Part shown: piece by piece, positions 6,646-8,492 of the stretch
Numbering within the stretch: position 1 is the first letter of the stretch
Layout: every line of letters begins with the position of its first letter
Assembly: GCA_050744245.1 (NCBI GenBank)
Contig: JBOGGX010000092.1
Location: 1 to 8,492, forward strand
Origin: JBOGGX01 sp050744245
Lineage (GTDB): Bacteria > Actinomycetota > Acidimicrobiia > Acidimicrobiales > JBOGGX01
Length of the DNA: 8,492 nt
Direction of reading: 5' to 3'
Position numbers and translations under genes: made by a program
The notes under the pieces: model-generated
Database searches by the model: none
Told to the model about the DNA's origin: nothing
The model's input: only the letters and a program-made list of their open reading frames with translations

Positions 6646-7206
6646 TTACGCGAGGAGGTCAGCTACCTCGACGCTCACCCCGGGAAGCAGGTGCGGCGAG
6701 ACCGTGTCGGGGGCGCCCGCGACCACCACGGATGCATACCCGTCGCGGGCTGGATCTCGGTGAGCCTCGACGGTGCCGGTGGCGAGGTCGACGAGCCAGA
6801 CTTCGGCGATGCCGGCGGCGGCGTACCGGGGAAGCTTGCGGCTTCGGTCGTAGCTCTGGGTGGTATCGGCCACCTCGACGAGGAGCAGGACGTCGGCGGG
6901 TTCTGGGTGAGCCGAGGCGTAGCGGTCGGGTGGCGGCCTCAACAGGGCGACGTCAGGCTCGGGTTCGCTGAAGTCGTCAAGCCTCACCGGACTCTGGACC
7001 GAGACGACCGCCGAGTCGCCGACCTGAGCCGAAAGCACTCGGGTGAGCGCCCGAACGCACGTGGCGTGGCGGCTTCCTATCGGCGCCATCTCGATGATCT
7101 CCCCGTCGATCAGCTCGACCCGGTCCTCGGGACCGAGGACTCCGGCGTCTGCCATGCGGTAGTAGTCGTCGACGGTGAATCGCCGCGTCGCCGGCCGGGT
7201 GGCCAT
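6646..7206 (-). CDS. Uma2 family (DUF820) PD-(D/E)xK nuclease-fold protein
   Basis: A complete 186-residue protein of the Uma2 family, a restriction-endonuclease-like fold seen in many bacteria and often near mobile DNA; its cellular role is unknown. The N-terminal block FTVDDYYRMADAGVLGPEDR is followed by VELIDGEIIEMAPIGSRH, where the Glu31/Glu36 region is typical. The likely catalytic residues are Asp85 (EPEPDVALL), Glu111 (LLLVEVADTT) and Lys124 (DRSRKLPRYA), all present. The C-terminal RYAAAGIAEVWLVDLATGTV is the most conserved family block. The ATG at 7206 has GGTGGAG just upstream, though very close. It starts 20 bases after the end of the recombinase gene on the same strand and ends at the edge of the IS110 remnant. 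The frame is unbroken, unlike its neighbours. Confidence 0.88.
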   Translation of the reverse strand: MATRPATRRFTVDDYYRMADAGVLGPEDRVELIDGEIIEMAPIGSRHATCVRALTRVLSAQVGDSAVVSVQSPVRLDDFSEPEPDVALLRPPPDRYASAHPEPADVLLLVEVADTTQSYDRSRKLPRYAAAGIAEVWLVDLATGTVEAHRDPARDGYASVVVAGAPDTVSPHLLPGVSVEVADLLA

Positions 7207-7226
7207 GGCTCCACCCTACCCTTCGC

Positions 7227-8386
7227 TCAATGGCGTCGACCGTGGTGGCGGGCCGGAGCGATCGTCTCGGCGATCAGTCGCGGCCGAGGCCGACCGGTTC
7301 GCGCCATGGTGTCGAGGACTTCGTCAGCGGCTTCCTCGGTCCCCGGCAGCAGGTGGCCGTAGCGGTCCTGGACGGTGACGACCGAGGTGTGCCCGGCCCG
7401 CCGGGCGATGCCGACCGGGGTGAGCCCGGCGGCGATCCAGAACGCGACCGCCGTGCGTCGCAGATCGTGAACCCGCAGCGTCGCCAGCCCGGATACCCCG
7501 ACGGCGGGATGCCAGAACCGCCTGCGCCACAGGGACAGGCGCACCGGTCCGCCGGCGGCCGCGGGAACACGAGGTCCTCCCCACGGAGACCGAACCCGCC
7601 GACGTGCTCGGTGAGGTGGTCGACAACCAGGGCCGGGATCGGGACCTGGCGGCGAGCGGCCCGGGTCCTTGGCGGACCGAAGTGGTGGACGCCCCGGACC
7701 TCGACGAGGGTCTCGGCCACGTCGACCAGCCGGCGCAGCGGGTCGATGCGGCAGGCCCGGCAGCCCGAACAGCTCGCCCGCCCGCAACCCGCCGTAGGCG
7801 CCGAGCCACACCAAGGCGGCGTAGCGCTCCGATGCTGTCGGCCAGCGTGGCCACTTCTCCGGGGTCGAGGAAGCGCATCTCCTCGCGCTCGATGCGGGGC
7901 AGCGGCACATCGGCGCACGGGTTGGACCGGATCGCCGAGCTGGCGACCGCGGTCTTCATGACCTTGCCCATGATCTGCACGGCCTTGACCACGGTGGCGG
8001 GGGACCGGCCCGCCGCCGACAACCCGGCGACCCACTCCCGCACGGCGAGGTGGTCGATCTGGGCGATGGGGACGGCGCCGAAGGTGGGCAGGATCAGGGT
8101 GCGGAGTCAGCTGTCGTCCCGGGCTCGGGTCGAGGGCCGGAGGGCGACGGTCGTCCGCTGCCAGTCGGCGGCCCACTCGGCGAACGTATTCCGGCCGAGC
8201 ACAGGGTCGATCCAGTCCCCCCGGCCGAAGGTCGGTCTGCACCGAGGCGAGCCATGCGTCGGCGTCGCCCTTGCGGGCGAACGTCACTGGCGCCGTGTGG
8301 CGCACTCCGGCGGCGTCGAAGTACCGCGCCTGGTACCGCCCAGACCGAGATTGGCGAACCGTGCCGAATCGGCGGCGCGTGCCCAT
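7227..8386 (-). pseudogene. Tyrosine recombinase (phage/ICE-type integrase), frameshifted
   Basis: A site-specific integrase of about 385 residues, in pieces. The N-terminal arm domain (MGTRRRFGTVRQSRSGRYQA, then RKGDADAWLASVQTDLRPGG) starts at an ATG with GGAGGG five bases upstream. The core-binding domain (WIDPVLGRNTFAEWAADWQR, then HLAVREWVAGLSAAGRSPAT) and the catalytic domain follow. The catalytic set is complete: Arg in GLRAGELFGL (near 7780), His and Arg in HDLRRTA (near 7460), His in AGHTS (near 7390) and Tyr in DRYGHLLPG (near 7360). The beta-hairpin Lys of the usual PKT motif appears as Arg (PPRTRAARR). Defects: a frame change near 8222, an in-frame TGA at 8107-8109 inside the core-binding domain, and frame changes near 7830, 7756 (one extra C) and 7572. 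No tRNA or att repeat is visible. It is followed 20 bases later by Uma2 on the same strand. Confidence 0.85.
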
Positions 8387-8391
8387 GCGTG

Positions 8392-8397
8392 CCCTCC
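8392..8397 (-). promoter_or_regulatory. Ribosome binding site of the integrase
   Basis: GGAGGG on the minus strand, five bases before the ATG at 8386. It is one of the best Shine-Dalgarno matches in the window and supports this start for the recombinase. The remaining bases to the window edge show no identifiable gene. Confidence 0.6.
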
Positions 8398-8492
8398 GGC
8401 GCTCGGAAGGCCGCGGCCAGGCTTGCGAACGGTTAGGGCACGCGGAGGGACGGCCACGCGCACCAACGCAAGTCAGCGGCCCAAAAGGGCGC

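Noticed and set aside
5640..7206. HEPN and Uma2 as a toxin-antitoxin pair
   Set aside because: They are separated by an IS remnant, are not adjacent or overlapping, and Uma2 is not a known antitoxin.
8476..8490. GCCC-AAAA-GGGC hairpin at the right edge
   Set aside because: A four-pair stem at the window edge; it cannot be judged without the following sequence.
8430..8492. Possible end of an upstream gene before the integrase (short open frame ending with TAA)
   Set aside because: Only about 20 codons are visible, with no recognisable motif; an excisionase or replication gene is often found there but is not supported by the sequence.

Overview
The window is very GC-rich (roughly 70% by eye). 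Its gene content is typical of Actinobacteria in the broad sense: two ECF sigma factors with a C-terminal SnoaL-like domain, a mycothiol-dependent maleylpyruvate isomerase-like (MDMPI) protein, a Uma2 protein, an IS110 transposase remnant and an actinobacterial-type tyrosine recombinase. No rRNA, tRNA or CRISPR array is visible. I cannot name the species.

Left part (1-4570). A minus-strand run, read from right to left, holds a NxxGxxAF-repeat protein (2752-3783), a YjbR/MmcQ protein (2379-2726), a C-terminal fragment of a YdeI/OmdA protein (2150-2301), a SAM-dependent methyltransferase (1569-2115), an ECF sigma factor with a SnoaL-like tail (468-1436) and a small cupin-like protein (below 468). 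The cupin-like gene is joined to the sigma gene by a TGATG stop/start overlap. The plus-strand MDMPI-like gene (3782-4570) starts on the same CATG as the first methionine of the repeat protein on the other strand.

Middle (4571-5530). A second, unrelated SnoaL-tailed ECF sigma factor reads rightward. Its 81-base leader contains TGTCACA, 16 bases, CGTC, the -35/-10 pattern described for ECF41/SigJ-type sigma factors. The gene is therefore probably autoregulated.

Right part (5531-8492). This looks like a decaying mobile region. It holds a broken HEPN-type gene (about 5640-6105), an IS110-family transposase with its catalytic half missing and an internal deletion (6229-6640), an intact Uma2 nuclease-fold gene (6646-7206), and a tyrosine recombinase with several frameshifts and one in-frame stop (7227-8386). 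All four lie on the minus strand.

The most striking global property is the number of apparent single-base frameshifts in otherwise well-conserved genes (methyltransferase, YdeI fragment, repeat protein, HEPN gene, recombinase). Most sit in short C/G runs, so uncorrected sequencing error is as likely as true gene decay. The two sigma factors, YjbR, MDMPI and Uma2 have intact frames. I see no convincing new multi-gene system. The best leads are the sigma-factor promoter, the coupled sigma/cupin pair, and the HEPN and Uma2 genes next to the integrase.
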